A DNA stretch of 49,170 bases from CBFDCQ01 sp965603355 (GTDB lineage Bacteria > Hydrogenedentota > CAZGCA01 > CBFDCQ01). The notes under the pieces were generated by a model. It was not told the origin of the DNA. It was given only the letters and a program-made list of their open reading frames with translations, and searched no databases. A program made the position numbers and the translations under genes. This document shows positions 7,428 to 16,575 of this stretch, in pieces (within the stretch, counting starts at the first letter, position 1; the number at the start of each line of letters is the position of its first letter). Where the stretch lies: the NCBI GenBank assembly GCA_965603355.1, contig CBFDCQ010000017.1, forward strand, positions 1-49,170. The letters are read 5' to 3'.

Positions 7428-7748
7428 TTACAGCGAATGGCGTTGGACGAACTCTTCAATTCGCGCCTTATCTTCCGACGAGATGTCCATGAACACGAGG
7501 CCGACCTCGGTTTTTTGGCCTGAATGCCCTTTCTCCGACCAGACAACCTGCGCTGTACAGGAGATGCTGTTCTGATCGTCCGGAAGCGTGAACTCGAGCT
7601 GCGGTTCGGCGCCGACCTCGAGAGGGTTGTCCATCATGACGCACATCCCGCCGGCGCTCAGGTTCTTTGTCGGTCCGAGATACGAGATAGTAACCTTGGC
7701 ATCCACGCGAATATGCTCGCGGGACTCCGTCATTTCGGCTTCAGTCAT
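7428..7748 (-). CDS. PilZ domain protein (c-di-GMP receptor type)
   Basis: A 106-residue single-domain PilZ protein. The N-terminal REHIRVDAKV fits the RxxxR-type c-di-GMP contact, although the spacing of the arginines is not a perfect match. LSAGGMCVMM is the D/NxSxxG-like second motif. It ends with the typical last strand and helix (GLVFMDISSEDKARIEEFVQ). GGAGG six bases before the ATG is strong. It starts 29 bp after the smc stop, so it is probably transcribed with smc. With three HD-GYP genes in the window, a c-di-GMP readout role is likely. A decayed second copy lies at 5480-5762. Confidence 0.85.
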   Translation of the reverse strand: MTEAEMTESREHIRVDAKVTISYLGPTKNLSAGGMCVMMDNPLEVGAEPQLEFTLPDDQNSISCTAQVVWSEKGHSGQKTEVGLVFMDISSEDKARIEEFVQRHSL

Positions 7749-7777
7749 TTCGTTCCTCCTCGGATACTGCTTACTCG

Positions 7778-10700
7778 TCAGGCCAGCGCTTCCTCACGCA
7801 GTTTGACCGATACGATCTGCGACACGCCTCTTTCCGCCATGGTAACGCCGTAAAGCGTACCGGCTCGTTCCATGGTCCTCTTGTTATGGGTGATAATCAC
7901 GAACTGCGTCTGCTCCGCAAAACCCTCGAGCAGTTCGAGGAATCTCACCGTGTTCGACTCATCAAGCGCGGCATCTATCTCGTCCAAGATGCAGAACGGG
8001 CTGCGTTTCGCCTTGAAAATCGCGAAAAGCATCGCGATAGCCGTGAGAGCGCTCTCGCCGCCGGACAACAAAGCTATGTTCTGCAGCCTCTTTCCCGGAG
8101 GTCTCGCCTCGATCTGGATCCCGCACTCCAGCACGTCTTCCTCATCCTCAAGACTCAACTTTGCCATCCCGCCGTTGAACAGGTGCCGGAAGATGTCGTG
8201 GAAGTTGGTTCGAACCTCCGAGAACGTTGCCATGAACATCCCTTCGGCGGTCTGGTTTATCTTGCGGATAACCTGCATCAGACTTTCTCTAGCCTTGGTG
8301 AGGTCCTTCTGCTGCGCGAGCAGGAACTCGTGCCGTTCCTTGAGCCCGTCGTACTCCTCAACCGCCCTCAGGTTGACCGTGCCCATCAGTTCGAGCCGAC
8401 GCTTCAGAGTGGCGACGCGCTGAGCGCGGTCCTCCTCGTTGAGCTTGTCCTCTCCCACCTGCTCGTCAGTCAGCGAGGAGAGATCCGTATCGTGTTCCGA
8501 TTGCACCTTGGCGGCCAGCGCCTCAACCCGCTCGGTGATGTGGCTGAGCTCGATCTCCAGTTTGTGGCATCTCTCCTGCAGCTGCTGGCAGCGCGTCCTG
8601 CGATCCTTGAGCGTGCCCTCGGACACGTCTATCTTCTCGAGGATACCCTGTTTGCGTTTCCCGATCTCCGTTACGGCATTCTGCGCGGCGGCTTTCTTCT
8701 CCATTAACTCTTGCGCCGAACGGTCCATTTCCTCCATAGAGCGGTTGAATTCCGCAATACTCTTGTCGGCCTGCTCGGCTTCCTTCTTGGCAGACTGCGC
8801 TCGTGTCAGCGCGTCGCGGTGCGCCTCCGTTACACGGCCGCGCTCAGTTTCGAGACCCGGCAGAAGCTGTTCCAGCGCGCTCAAGGTCACTTTCAGCTCC
8901 GTGACCTTATCCGTCAGGCTTGACATCTCCGCCCTGCGGTTGCCGAGGCGTTCGCGCTGCTCGTCCACTCGGCCCACGTAATCCTTGCTCTGCTTCTCGG
9001 CGGCGGCCAGGAGTTCAGTCGTCTCGGCCCGCTCGCGCTCCAGCCGCTCAAGCTGTTCCGTAAGACTGCTCTTATCGGCGGCAAACGCCTCGAGCTCGGA
9101 CTCGTACCTCTTCTTCTCTTCATCCTGCCGGTAAAACTTGCGACGAACCTCCGCGAGCTCCGCCTGCAGCTTCTCCGCGCCGGCACCCGTCGAGACGAGC
9201 TGTTCCTCGAGGTCCGCAATCTCGCCGGCGAGACGACCGAGCGCCTCCCGCTGCTTCTCGAGTTTCCGGTCGATCTTCTCTACGGCCTTTTCGAGCTCCG
9301 ATATCTCGCGCTCGCGCCCGAGCAGCCCGGTCTGCGAGCCCGCACCGCCGCCCGCCGTGACGGCGCCGCACCGCAGGACGACTTCACCGTTAAGAGTAAC
9401 CGCACGGCCGGACCCGTTGAACGACATCCCCATCGCATCCTTCAGCGTGTCAACCACAACGCAGTCGCCGAGCAGCGCTTCTATCACACTGCGATACTTG
9501 CTGTCGCACTTGACGAGGTCGGAACACTTGCGCTCGCCACCGGCCGGCTTAGAATCCGCCTGCCCACCGGAACGGCTCGCTGCATCCGAGGCGATGAACG
9601 TTGCGCGACCCGTCGCACTCTGCTTGAGCACATCAACGCATTTCTCGATATCCGAGACGGACTTGGTGACTATGGCCTGAACGTGGTCGCCCAACGCGGC
9701 TTCCACGGCAGCTTCGTATTGCTTCTCTACTTGGATCAGTTCCGCAACGTGTCCCAGCACACCCTTGGCGTACTTCTCCCCCTCATTTTTCGCCATCAGC
9801 ACGGCGCGCGCACCCGCGTAGAACCCCTCGTAACGGTCGCGCATTTCACGCAGCGATTCCAGCCTGGAATTCTTCTCGGCACGCTGCTCCTTGGCGGAGT
9901 TCAGCTCGCCCTCCAGGGTGTTGCGCTCCGGAACCTTCCGCGATAGAGCACGCCGTGACGCCTCGCGCTTCTTCTCCAGATCGCCCAGACTTTTCTCATG
10001 CGTCCGGACCTCCGCTTCCAGCTTCTCGCTCAGCTTCACGCACTCCTTCAGGCGCGACTCGACGTTTGTCTCCCTCTCGGAAAGCCCCTTGATGCGCCCC
10101 TCCGTCGTGCTCAGATTCGAGGCGATGCTCTCGATCCGGGCGGCTACCGCAGCCCTCTCATCGGCAGCGCGCGCCGCCGAGCTCCTGAACGTCTCGATAG
10201 CCTGCTCGCTATCCTCGAGGACCTTAGTAATATCGGCGAGCTTCTTCTCCTTCTGCGTCAGTTTATCCCGCGTTTCTTCCGACTGCTTGAACATCTCCTG
10301 CCGTTTCTTCTCGATCGAGTCGAGCTCCATCTGCATCTCTTCGGCGGCTGACTCGAGCCGTTGCGTATCCTGGATCGCACGCTGCTTCGTTCCGGTCGCC
10401 GCGTTCAGCCGCTCCTTGAACACGAGACTTTGCCCTTCAAGCTTGTCCATCTGCGAGTCAACGGCGTGGACGTTCTCCCTGCTTGCAAGCAGCTCCCGGT
10501 CGCACTCCAAAAGGCTAAGTCCGAGATGTGCCCGCGCCGCCTCCTCCTTGGAAAGCGCCGCAGCAGCAGCCTCCTGGTCACCCTTCACCTGGGACATACC
10601 TTCCTTCAGGTTCTTCTCCTGGCCGACAAATGAGACATACTGTCCGTAAGCCTCTCTAACCTCAAGATCGCGCAGCTCCGACTCATATTGGCTGTATCGA

Positions 10701-11338
10701 CCGGCGGCGCCGACCTGACGTTTCAGCGAACGCATCTGCCGCGCCACCTCGTTTATGATGTCGCCCAGGCGCAGCAGGTTATTCTCCGCCACTGCCAGCT
10801 TTCTCAGCGCGAGCTTTCTGCGCGCCTTGTATTTCGCTACACCGGCCGCCTCGTCCAGCAGCGTGCGGCGGTCCTCCGGCTTCGAGCTCAGGATCAAGTC
10901 CACCTGACCCTGGCTGATCAACGAGTAAGCGTGCGCGCCTATCCCGGTGTCCATGAAAAGTTCCAGAATGTCCCGCAGACGACATCGCGCCTTGTTGATA
11001 AGGTATTCGTTGTCGCCCGAACGAAACGCGCGTCTCGTCACGCTCACCTCGTCGAAGTCCACCGGCAGCACGTTCCACCTGTTGTCGAGCGTCAGAGTCA
11101 CTTCCGCATAGCTGAGCGGCGGACGGTCCTCCGTGCCGTTGAATATCATGTCCTCGGTGCGTAATCCGCGCAGAGTTCTGATACTCTGCTCGCCGAGCAC
11201 CCAGCGTACGGCGTCGACTATGTTGCTCTTGCCGCACCCGTTTGGGCCAACGATAGCCGTCACTCCAGACTCCAGCTCGAGCGCCGTCTTATCGCAAAAC
11301 GATTTGAATCCGTGCAGCTTCAGACGTTTGAAAACCAT
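7778..11338 (-). CDS. smc: Chromosome segregation/condensation ATPase SMC
   Basis: A 1186-residue SMC protein, the usual length for the bacterial condensin subunit that loops and organises the chromosome with ScpA/ScpB. Walker A is at residues 31-39 (GPNGCGKSN). Two long coiled coils flank a hinge around residues 510-650 (GVLGHVAELIQV, then EALLGDCVVVDTLKDA). The C-terminal head has the ABC signature (LLSGGESAL) and Walker B (CILDEIDAALDESN). GGGAG seven bases before the ATG supports the start. Neither scpA nor scpB lies in the window. The neighbouring genes (ymdB/rny upstream, pilZ downstream) are not functional partners as far as known. Confidence 0.97.
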   Translation of the reverse strand: MVFKRLKLHGFKSFCDKTALELESGVTAIVGPNGCGKSNIVDAVRWVLGEQSIRTLRGLRTEDMIFNGTEDRPPLSYAEVTLTLDNRWNVLPVDFDEVSVTRRAFRSGDNEYLINKARCRLRDILELFMDTGIGAHAYSLISQGQVDLILSSKPEDRRTLLDEAAGVAKYKARRKLALRKLAVAENNLLRLGDIINEVARQMRSLKRQVGAAGRYSQYESELRDLEVREAYGQYVSFVGQEKNLKEGMSQVKGDQEAAAAALSKEEAARAHLGLSLLECDRELLASRENVHAVDSQMDKLEGQSLVFKERLNAATGTKQRAIQDTQRLESAAEEMQMELDSIEKKRQEMFKQSEETRDKLTQKEKKLADITKVLEDSEQAIETFRSSAARAADERAAVAARIESIASNLSTTEGRIKGLSERETNVESRLKECVKLSEKLEAEVRTHEKSLGDLEKKREASRRALSRKVPERNTLEGELNSAKEQRAEKNSRLESLREMRDRYEGFYAGARAVLMAKNEGEKYAKGVLGHVAELIQVEKQYEAAVEAALGDHVQAIVTKSVSDIEKCVDVLKQSATGRATFIASDAASRSGGQADSKPAGGERKCSDLVKCDSKYRSVIEALLGDCVVVDTLKDAMGMSFNGSGRAVTLNGEVVLRCGAVTAGGGAGSQTGLLGREREISELEKAVEKIDRKLEKQREALGRLAGEIADLEEQLVSTGAGAEKLQAELAEVRRKFYRQDEEKKRYESELEAFAADKSSLTEQLERLERERAETTELLAAAEKQSKDYVGRVDEQRERLGNRRAEMSSLTDKVTELKVTLSALEQLLPGLETERGRVTEAHRDALTRAQSAKKEAEQADKSIAEFNRSMEEMDRSAQELMEKKAAAQNAVTEIGKRKQGILEKIDVSEGTLKDRRTRCQQLQERCHKLEIELSHITERVEALAAKVQSEHDTDLSSLTDEQVGEDKLNEEDRAQRVATLKRRLELMGTVNLRAVEEYDGLKERHEFLLAQQKDLTKARESLMQVIRKINQTAEGMFMATFSEVRTNFHDIFRHLFNGGMAKLSLEDEEDVLECGIQIEARPPGKRLQNIALLSGGESALTAIAMLFAIFKAKRSPFCILDEIDAALDESNTVRFLELLEGFAEQTQFVIITHNKRTMERAGTLYGVTMAERGVSQIVSVKLREEALA

Positions 11339-11516
11339 AATGTGTCTCCCGGAAAGACGCTTCCATCTTCATCGGAACGTCCGTGTTCAGACATACGACA
11401 CCCTTCCGTGGCAAACAGGGAAATCACACCTCGCGCCTCCTTGCCTTGGGCGGATGCCAACGCAGCCCTCCCTCTTCACAAAACACACGTGAAGACTCGC
11501 ACCACCAGCCCCACTC

Positions 11517-12299
11517 CTACACCCGGCTCACGTTTGTGAGCCGGAATATCTCGCGCGTCATACCGGTTTCATTGTCCAGCTCGACCACAACGCCGCACAA
11601 CGCCACACCCTCGTCAGCGACGTCGAACTGCACCGGCATCTGACTCAGGAACCTCTCGATAGCCCCCTCCCGTTTGATGCCTATCACCGAGACCTGCGAC
11701 CCGGTCATGCCCGCATCCGTTATATATCCTGTCCCCTGCGGCAGTATGGATTCATCGGACGTCTGGATATGGGTGTGGCTGCCGATAACGGCGGACGCTC
11801 TGCCGTCCAGATACCACCCAAGAGCTCTCTTCTCGGACGTCGCTTCGGCATGGACGTCCACAATGATGTGCTTCGTTACGTGTCGCAGCCCGTTGATCTC
11901 TCTGTCAGCAGCAAGAAACGGGCACTCCAGCGTGTTCATGAAGACCCTGCCCAGAACGTTGACCACGCCAACCTTCATGTCTCCCTTTTCGAACAGGATG
12001 CTCCCGCGACCGGGCGTTCCTTCCGGATAGTTGGCCGGCCTCACCAGGCAGCCAAACTCTTCAATCCCCCGCACCATCTCCTTCTTCCGCCAGACGTGGT
12101 TGCCAAAAGTGAGCACATCCACGCCAGCGTCCAGCACTTCCTCGAGCACTTGCGGCGTCGCACCTAAACCGCCGGCGAGGTTCTCACCGTTCGCAATGGT
12201 AAGGTCGATCCGGTGTTTCTTCCCGAGACCGGGCAGAAGATCGCGCAGTATCTGCCTGCCTGGACGGCCCATAACATCGCCTATGTACAGAATCCGCAC
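11517..12299 (-). CDS. ymdB: YmdB-family metallophosphoesterase
   Basis: A 260-residue calcineurin-like phosphoesterase of the YmdB/DUF64 family. In Bacillus subtilis YmdB hydrolyses 2',3'-cyclic nucleotides and influences biofilm and motility switching. The dimetal motifs are all visible: GDVMGRPG near the start, ANGENLAGG, FGNHVW, DVHAEATSEK and GSHTHIQT. It lies 39 bp after the rny stop on the same strand, the conserved rny-ymdB gene pair. A GGAAG precedes the ATG. The 178-bp gap to smc downstream shows no clear terminator. Confidence 0.93.
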   Translation of the reverse strand: MRILYIGDVMGRPGRQILRDLLPGLGKKHRIDLTIANGENLAGGLGATPQVLEEVLDAGVDVLTFGNHVWRKKEMVRGIEEFGCLVRPANYPEGTPGRGSILFEKGDMKVGVVNVLGRVFMNTLECPFLAADREINGLRHVTKHIIVDVHAEATSEKRALGWYLDGRASAVIGSHTHIQTSDESILPQGTGYITDAGMTGSQVSVIGIKREGAIERFLSQMPVQFDVADEGVALCGVVVELDNETGMTREIFRLTNVSRV

Positions 12300-12338
12300 T
12301 TCCGCCCCACCCCGCCATGCTCGCTGGCAAACGCCCTG

Positions 12339-13931
12339 CTACTTCGCGTACTCGACCGCTCGGGTCTCTCTGATCACCGTCACCTTGATCTGGCCGGGAT
12401 ACTCCAGCTCGCTTTCAACCTTCTTCGTAACCTCACGAGCCAGCTGATACGCCTCGGCGTCGGTCACCCTTTCGGGCTCCACCATGATCCGTATCTCCCG
12501 ACCTGCCTGAATCGCATAAGCTTTCTCGACACCGGCAAAGCTGTCCGCAATACCCTCCAGCTTCTCCAACCTCTTGATGTAAGTCTCCAGAGTCTCGCGT
12601 CTGGCGCCCGGTCGCGCGGCAGAAATCGCGTCCGCCGACTGGGTCAGCACCGCGACGACCGATGTCTGCTCCACCTCCCCATGGTGAGCCTCTATCGCAT
12701 TGACGATTATCGGGGACTCACCGTATCTCTTGGCCAGACCCGCTCCGATCTTTGCATGCGACCCCTCAACTTCGTGGTCAACACCTTTGCCGATATCGTG
12801 CAACAGCGCCGCACGCCGAGCCTGATCAACCTTCACGCCAAGCTCCGAGGCCATTATTCCTGCCAGAAAAGCTACCTCCTTCGAATGCTGAAGCTGGTTT
12901 TGCCCAAAACTCGTCCGGTACTTGAGCCGTCCAAGAAGCCTTATCTCTTCGGGATGCAGACTGTGAACCGCTGCCTCGAGAGCAGCTTGTTCGCCCGCCT
13001 CCTTGATTGAGCCGTCCATCTCCTCGTGCACCTTCGCCACGATCTCCTCGATCCTGGCCGGATGTATTCGTCCATCGCCGACAAGCCTTTCCAGCGATAC
13101 TCGGGCTATTTCCCTCCTGATAGGATCGTAACCGGACAGGATGACTGCCTCGGGAGTATCGTCAATGATGACATCTATACCTGTGGCGTTTTCCAGCGCC
13201 CGGATATTGCGTCCCTCGCGCCCGATTATGCGCCCTTTCATTTCGTCGTTCGGCAAATGCACCACCGAGACCGTCGACTCGACCACGTGATCCACGGCAC
13301 ACCGCTGGATCGCCTGGCTCAGTATCTTCCTTGCCTTCTTGTCCGAATCCTCCTTCAGTTCGTCCTCGACCTTCTTGAAATGCAGCGCGGCCTCCCGTTT
13401 AACTTCCGATTCGAGCTGCGCGAATAGCATCCTCTTGGCTTCCTCGACCGTCAGACCAGACAACTCCTGCAACCGTTTTCGCTGCTGGCCCAAGAGCCGG
13501 TCTAACTCCTCGTCTCTCTTCTTTACAGCTTTTCGGCGAGAGGCAATCTCGCGCTCCCTGCTCGCAGCTGCCTCTTCCCGCTTCTCCAGAACCTCGAGTT
13601 TCTTCTCAAGATTCGCCTCTTTCTGTACAAGACGCCGCTCCAACGAGCCAAGCTCCCGCCGTCGCTCGCGCGTATGATTCTCGAAATCCTTGCGCATCTC
13701 GTACAGCTCGCTCTTGACCTCAGCGGTGGCTTCACGAGTAAGCTCCTGCGCTCGTTTCTCGGCATCCGCTATGATCGACTTCGACTTCGTAACGTCGGCG
13801 CGTAGTCTTCTTTCGACAAGCAGCTTACGAAGAAAATACCCCACCAGCAGGCCGTTAAGCGCGAATATAATCAGCCTGGCGGGGTGTGACTGAATCAGGG
13901 TATTGAGCATCTCACTAAAATTCACAACCAT
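12339..13931 (-). CDS. rny: Ribonuclease Y
   Basis: A 530-residue membrane-anchored endoribonuclease that starts mRNA decay. There is an N-terminal transmembrane helix at about residues 18-37 (ARLIIFALNGLLVGYFL), a long charged coiled coil to about 200, a KH domain (MKGRIIGREGRNIRALE) and an HD domain with LLHDIGKGVDHE, which binds the catalytic metals. Length and order are standard. The start is uncertain by two codons: GGAGG lies only two bases from the ATG at 13931, but eight bases from a GTG at 13925. It leads the rny-ymdB pair and follows a structured RNA candidate and a strong promoter upstream. Confidence 0.95.
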   Translation of the reverse strand: MVVNFSEMLNTLIQSHPARLIIFALNGLLVGYFLRKLLVERRLRADVTKSKSIIADAEKRAQELTREATAEVKSELYEMRKDFENHTRERRRELGSLERRLVQKEANLEKKLEVLEKREEAAASREREIASRRKAVKKRDEELDRLLGQQRKRLQELSGLTVEEAKRMLFAQLESEVKREAALHFKKVEDELKEDSDKKARKILSQAIQRCAVDHVVESTVSVVHLPNDEMKGRIIGREGRNIRALENATGIDVIIDDTPEAVILSGYDPIRREIARVSLERLVGDGRIHPARIEEIVAKVHEEMDGSIKEAGEQAALEAAVHSLHPEEIRLLGRLKYRTSFGQNQLQHSKEVAFLAGIMASELGVKVDQARRAALLHDIGKGVDHEVEGSHAKIGAGLAKRYGESPIIVNAIEAHHGEVEQTSVVAVLTQSADAISAARPGARRETLETYIKRLEKLEGIADSFAGVEKAYAIQAGREIRIMVEPERVTDAEAYQLAREVTKKVESELEYPGQIKVTVIRETRAVEYAK

Positions 13932-14039
13932 CGCCTCCCAAGACCGGCATTACGTTGTACAGCTGTAATTTGCTCTGGCGTAAATGCAGATTACGGCCGC
14001 TCGTCAAGCCGGTTCGAAACCATCGTTAGCGCACCCAGC

Positions 14040-14194
14040 AATCGTCGTCCGCCCTCGCACAGCAAGGGTCCCCGACAAGCCAACAAGGTGCAATTCTCCT
14101 CTGCAGTGCATACCACACCGGTCGCACCCAACATTTCACGCAGGGAAAACACCTATGGTGAGAGGAACAGCGAGGGCGTACGAAAAGCGCGATT
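14040..14194 (-). ncRNA. Structured RNA candidate upstream of rny, possibly 6S RNA
   Basis: The ends of this non-coding stretch can close on each other. CGCCCTCGC (14050-14058) and GCGAGGGCG (14170-14178) are perfect complements. The pairing extends through CGT/ACG with one mismatch and AATCG/CGATT further out. About 110 nt lie inside, with a possible apical stem GGTGC/GCACC and a purine-rich open region. A near-consensus minus-strand promoter is upstream (14369-14397). A long closing stem, an interior bubble and a place directly 5' of rny all fit 6S RNA, which is often found beside zapA or rny in other bacteria. The primary sequence does not settle it, and the length (about 155 nt) is short for 6S. 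It could instead be an rny leader element. Confidence 0.42.
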
Positions 14195-14368
14195 CTGAAG
14201 CCCAGAATGAACGGTCGTCTACCAGCCTGTAATATCTAAATCGTGTAAAACCAAATACTTCTATAATCCCTTCGACCGTGACCTCTATCGCACCCTTCTG
14301 GATACTTGTTGTCCGCCCAAAGAGAGTTGAATCCTCTCACAGGTTCCCCCTGGAACCTAGTTAAGAAT

Positions 14369-14397
14369 AGTATACACGTTTCGGCACAATATGTCAA
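14369..14397 (-). promoter_or_regulatory. Strong promoter, minus strand, towards rny
   Basis: TTGACA (14397-14392), 17 bp, TATACT (14374-14369). This is the closest to consensus in the window. The expected start is near 14362. The first 20 nt of the transcript hold a 7-pair hairpin (14341-14358, AGGTTCC/GGAACCT). It probably drives the RNA candidate at 14040-14194 and rny. Confidence 0.7.
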
Positions 14398-14775
14398 GGG
14401 AATTCCGCCTTTCGAGACGTTTATGGGCCTATGGCATTAAGTAACTATAACAAAAGGACTTACAGCATTAGTTTCTCCCCAAGAGCCTGTGAATCGGTTC
14501 TGGCAAGCGCGTCTGAAGGCCCACTCACTCGGCAGATAGCGTATATGTTGTGTTACCACAGGTCGCGTACCCAACATATGGAACCTCAACGCGGTTTCCC
14601 TCAGAAGCTGGGCGCTTTGCCGTCAGTGGCAGGCAGGAAAGGAACATCGAGCGCAACTCCTGGCTGGCAAGCCACCCTTGAAAACAGCCCGCCGGGATGC
14701 TACGATGACTCCGATACTTCTTCTCACGGCCGAGAATCGCTGAACGGGAACAAAGAATTCTGGAGGAATGTACAG
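14398..14775 (+). other. Gene-free region before ridA with inverted repeats
   Basis: An open frame from 14431 runs in frame into ridA, but its amino acids look like translated non-coding sequence and RidA homologues start at 14776, so I treat this as leader. It holds a perfect 8-bp inverted repeat, ATATGTTG (14543-14550) with CAACATAT (14572-14579). I found no confident promoter. No known riboswitch motif is evident. Confidence 0.4.
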
Positions 14776-15153
14776 ATGAAAAGAACAATACTTTCCGAGA
14801 ATGGCCCGCCCGCTAAAGGGCCTTATTCACACGCTGTAGCGCACGGCAACCTGATCTTCCTTGCCGGGCAAGGTCCCGTTGATGCGGAGACCGGCAATGT
14901 CGTTCACGGCGACCTCGAAACTGAAGCTGCACTCACCCTCAACAATCTTGAGACAGTTCTGAACGATTGCGGATCGAGCCTCGACAAGGTGCTCAAAGTC
15001 ACGGTGTTCCTGTCGAATATGGACGATTTCGCCCGGTTTAACGAGGTCTACAAACGCTTCTTCAAAAGCGACTTCCCCGCTCGGACATGCGTCCAGGCGG
15101 GCCGCCTGCCCTTCGACATTAAAGTCGAGATAGAGGCTATCGCGACCCTTTGA
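14776..15153 (+). CDS. ridA: RidA family enamine/imine deaminase
   Basis: A 125-residue RidA (YjgF/YER057c/UK114) protein that hydrolyses reactive enamine/imine intermediates, such as 2-aminoacrylate made by PLP enzymes. It forms a trimer. The conserved start AKGPYSHAV, the GQGPVDAETG loop, NNLETVLNDCGSSLDKVLKVTVFL and the active-site stretch FPARTCVQAGRLPFD with its key Arg are all present. I place the start at 14776, where MKRTILSENGPP begins, because GGAGG lies nine bases upstream and this gives the family's normal length. The longer frame from 14431 would add 115 unrelated residues. It appears monocistronic. Confidence 0.93.
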   Translation: MKRTILSENGPPAKGPYSHAVAHGNLIFLAGQGPVDAETGNVVHGDLETEAALTLNNLETVLNDCGSSLDKVLKVTVFLSNMDDFARFNEVYKRFFKSDFPARTCVQAGRLPFDIKVEIEAIATL

Positions 15154-15310
15154 GTGCTCAGCGGCAGAAACGGTTGATATCCCGCCGACACAGTCCCGAA
15201 CCGCGGACGCCCGTCACGACCTTTCGCAATCGGGCCCTCCTGTGGTATACTGCTTAAGGGTGGTGTTGGGTGTATGATGTGGGTGGCGGAAGGAGATGGA
15301 GGAAAAAGCT

Positions 15311-15811
15311 ATGCAGTGTCCCGGGTGCGGTAACAATATGTCGCCGGTTCAAACCGGAGGAATCACGGTGGACGTGTGCAAAGGAGGATGCGGTGGAATG
15401 TGGTTCGACCAGCTCGAGTTGAAACGGCTTGACGAGCCGCACGAGTCGGCAGGTCAGACCCTGCTTGACATCGAAGTGGACCCAAACGTTTCCGTCGATC
15501 GCAGCGAGCGACACAACTGTCCCAAGTGTGAGGACATTACCTTGATGCGGTTCTGCTACAGCCCCCGTCAGCAAGTCGAGGTGGACCACTGCGCGGGCTG
15601 CGGAGGACACTGGCTGGATTTGGGCGAACTGCGCAACGTCCGCAGCCTCTACCCTTCCGACGCTGAGCGCCAAGCCCATATTGAGGAGATTATCCAGGAA
15701 ATGTGGGGCGACGAGCTGGCCGCGGCCGAGAAGCAGGGTGAAATGGCCGCTGCCAGGAAGTCTCTCCTGCGGAAGATGTTCGAATACGTAGTACCAAGCG
15801 CCGACTTCTAG
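15311..15811 (+). CDS. TFIIB-type zinc-ribbon protein
   Basis: A 166-residue protein with two zf-TFIIB-like ribbons. The first is CPGCGNNM near the start with CKGGCGGMWFDQLEL; the second is CPKCED with CAGCGGHWLDLGEL. A charged helical tail follows. This duplicated GCGGxWxDxGEL architecture is a common, uncharacterised bacterial family, presumed cytosolic. I choose the ATG at 15311 (MQCPGCG) because GGAGG lies eight bases before it. The earlier ATG at 15296 has its AAGGAG directly abutting. A TATACT at 15246-15251 may be the -10 box, with a poor -35. The following two genes are on the same strand and may be co-transcribed. Confidence 0.8.
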   Translation: MQCPGCGNNMSPVQTGGITVDVCKGGCGGMWFDQLELKRLDEPHESAGQTLLDIEVDPNVSVDRSERHNCPKCEDITLMRFCYSPRQQVEVDHCAGCGGHWLDLGELRNVRSLYPSDAERQAHIEEIIQEMWGDELAAAEKQGEMAAARKSLLRKMFEYVVPSADF

Positions 15812-15957
15812 CGGCTCGGTAGAACCGGTACAGGAACGGCCTGGGGAGTCGCTGAGCGGGGCACGATTACGTCCGCAGCTTTTTGTCCACTCTTGCGCCA
15901 TATCGCAGCTAATAATCCGCTCGCGCGTTCCGAGTTCTCATTTAAAGAGGAATCAGC

Positions 15958-16539
15958 ATGGACCTGGCAGAAGTCAGACGGAAGTACGGCGAAGCAGTCG
16001 CTATTTACCGGCAGGGAAACGCCGCCGAGGCCCTTGTCATACTGGACGAGCTCGATCGGGCGTTTCCCAACGCGCAGAAGGTCACGTACATGCGCGTTGC
16101 GTGTCTCGCCGCGCTCGGACGCATCGACGAAGCTTTCGAGCTCGCCGTCTACTTGAGCGACGTCCTGGACGACCCACGCGGTCAAGAACTCCAACTCCGG
16201 CTGAAAGCGGCGCGCGCGGAACCCGGAAAACCCGTTCAAGTTGCTCTCGCGCAGGTTCCCAAGCCGGCCAAGGCCGTGGGGTGTCTGGCGTGCGGGTGTA
16301 TTCTTTTGCCGATGATTGTTGCGCTAATTGGCAGTCTCACTTCCTTCAAAGGATGCGATACTGGCAGCAAGCGGCGCTCTCGCGAGTTCAGGCGTGCCAG
16401 GCAAACCGCGCCTGCCAGGCCGGGTCGCTCGCGGCCCCGAAGACAGTATCCAAGACGGCCCACACCCGTGAGACGTCCCGGGACAGAAGTCTCCGTGACC
16501 AGAACCGGACTGCGCGACGCACCAGAAAGGCAACGGTAG
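15958..16539 (+). CDS. TPR-like membrane protein with basic tail
   Basis: A 193-residue protein with no clear family name. Residues 1-90 look like a pair of TPR helices (AVAIYRQGNAAEALVILDEL, then MRVACLAALGRIDEAFELA). A short hydrophobic segment follows (CLACGCILLPMIVALIGSL, about 108-127). The last 60 residues are rich in Arg and Pro (RPGRSRPRRQYPRRPTPVRR). AGAGG precedes the ATG. It lies 36 bp before the FloA-like gene, so a shared membrane function is plausible. The basic tail could bind nucleic acid or acidic lipid, but this is speculation. Confidence 0.65.
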   Translation: MDLAEVRRKYGEAVAIYRQGNAAEALVILDELDRAFPNAQKVTYMRVACLAALGRIDEAFELAVYLSDVLDDPRGQELQLRLKAARAEPGKPVQVALAQVPKPAKAVGCLACGCILLPMIVALIGSLTSFKGCDTGSKRRSREFRRARQTAPARPGRSRPRRQYPRRPTPVRRPGTEVSVTRTGLRDAPERQR

Positions 16540-16575
16540 CGCAAGCGACAGACGAACGGGAAAGAGACGTGCACC

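Noticed and set aside
14230..14345. 34-codon minus-strand frame (GTG start) in the rny leader
   Set aside because: It has a possible ribosome site, but codon use is unlike neighbouring genes and the stretch overlaps leader structure; evidence is too weak.
14600..14720. Cobalamin-riboswitch-like GCCACTG on the minus strand
   Set aside because: The flanking conserved boxes of that riboswitch are absent and no gene follows in that direction.
14431..14775. N-terminal extension of RidA (115 residues)
   Set aside because: It is in frame, but a strong ribosome site stands at 14776, the family length fits that start and the extra residues have no protein-like character.
15254..15901. Minus-strand 215-residue frame
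   Set aside because: It is antisense to the zinc-ribbon gene, whose Cys motifs and ribosome site are convincing.
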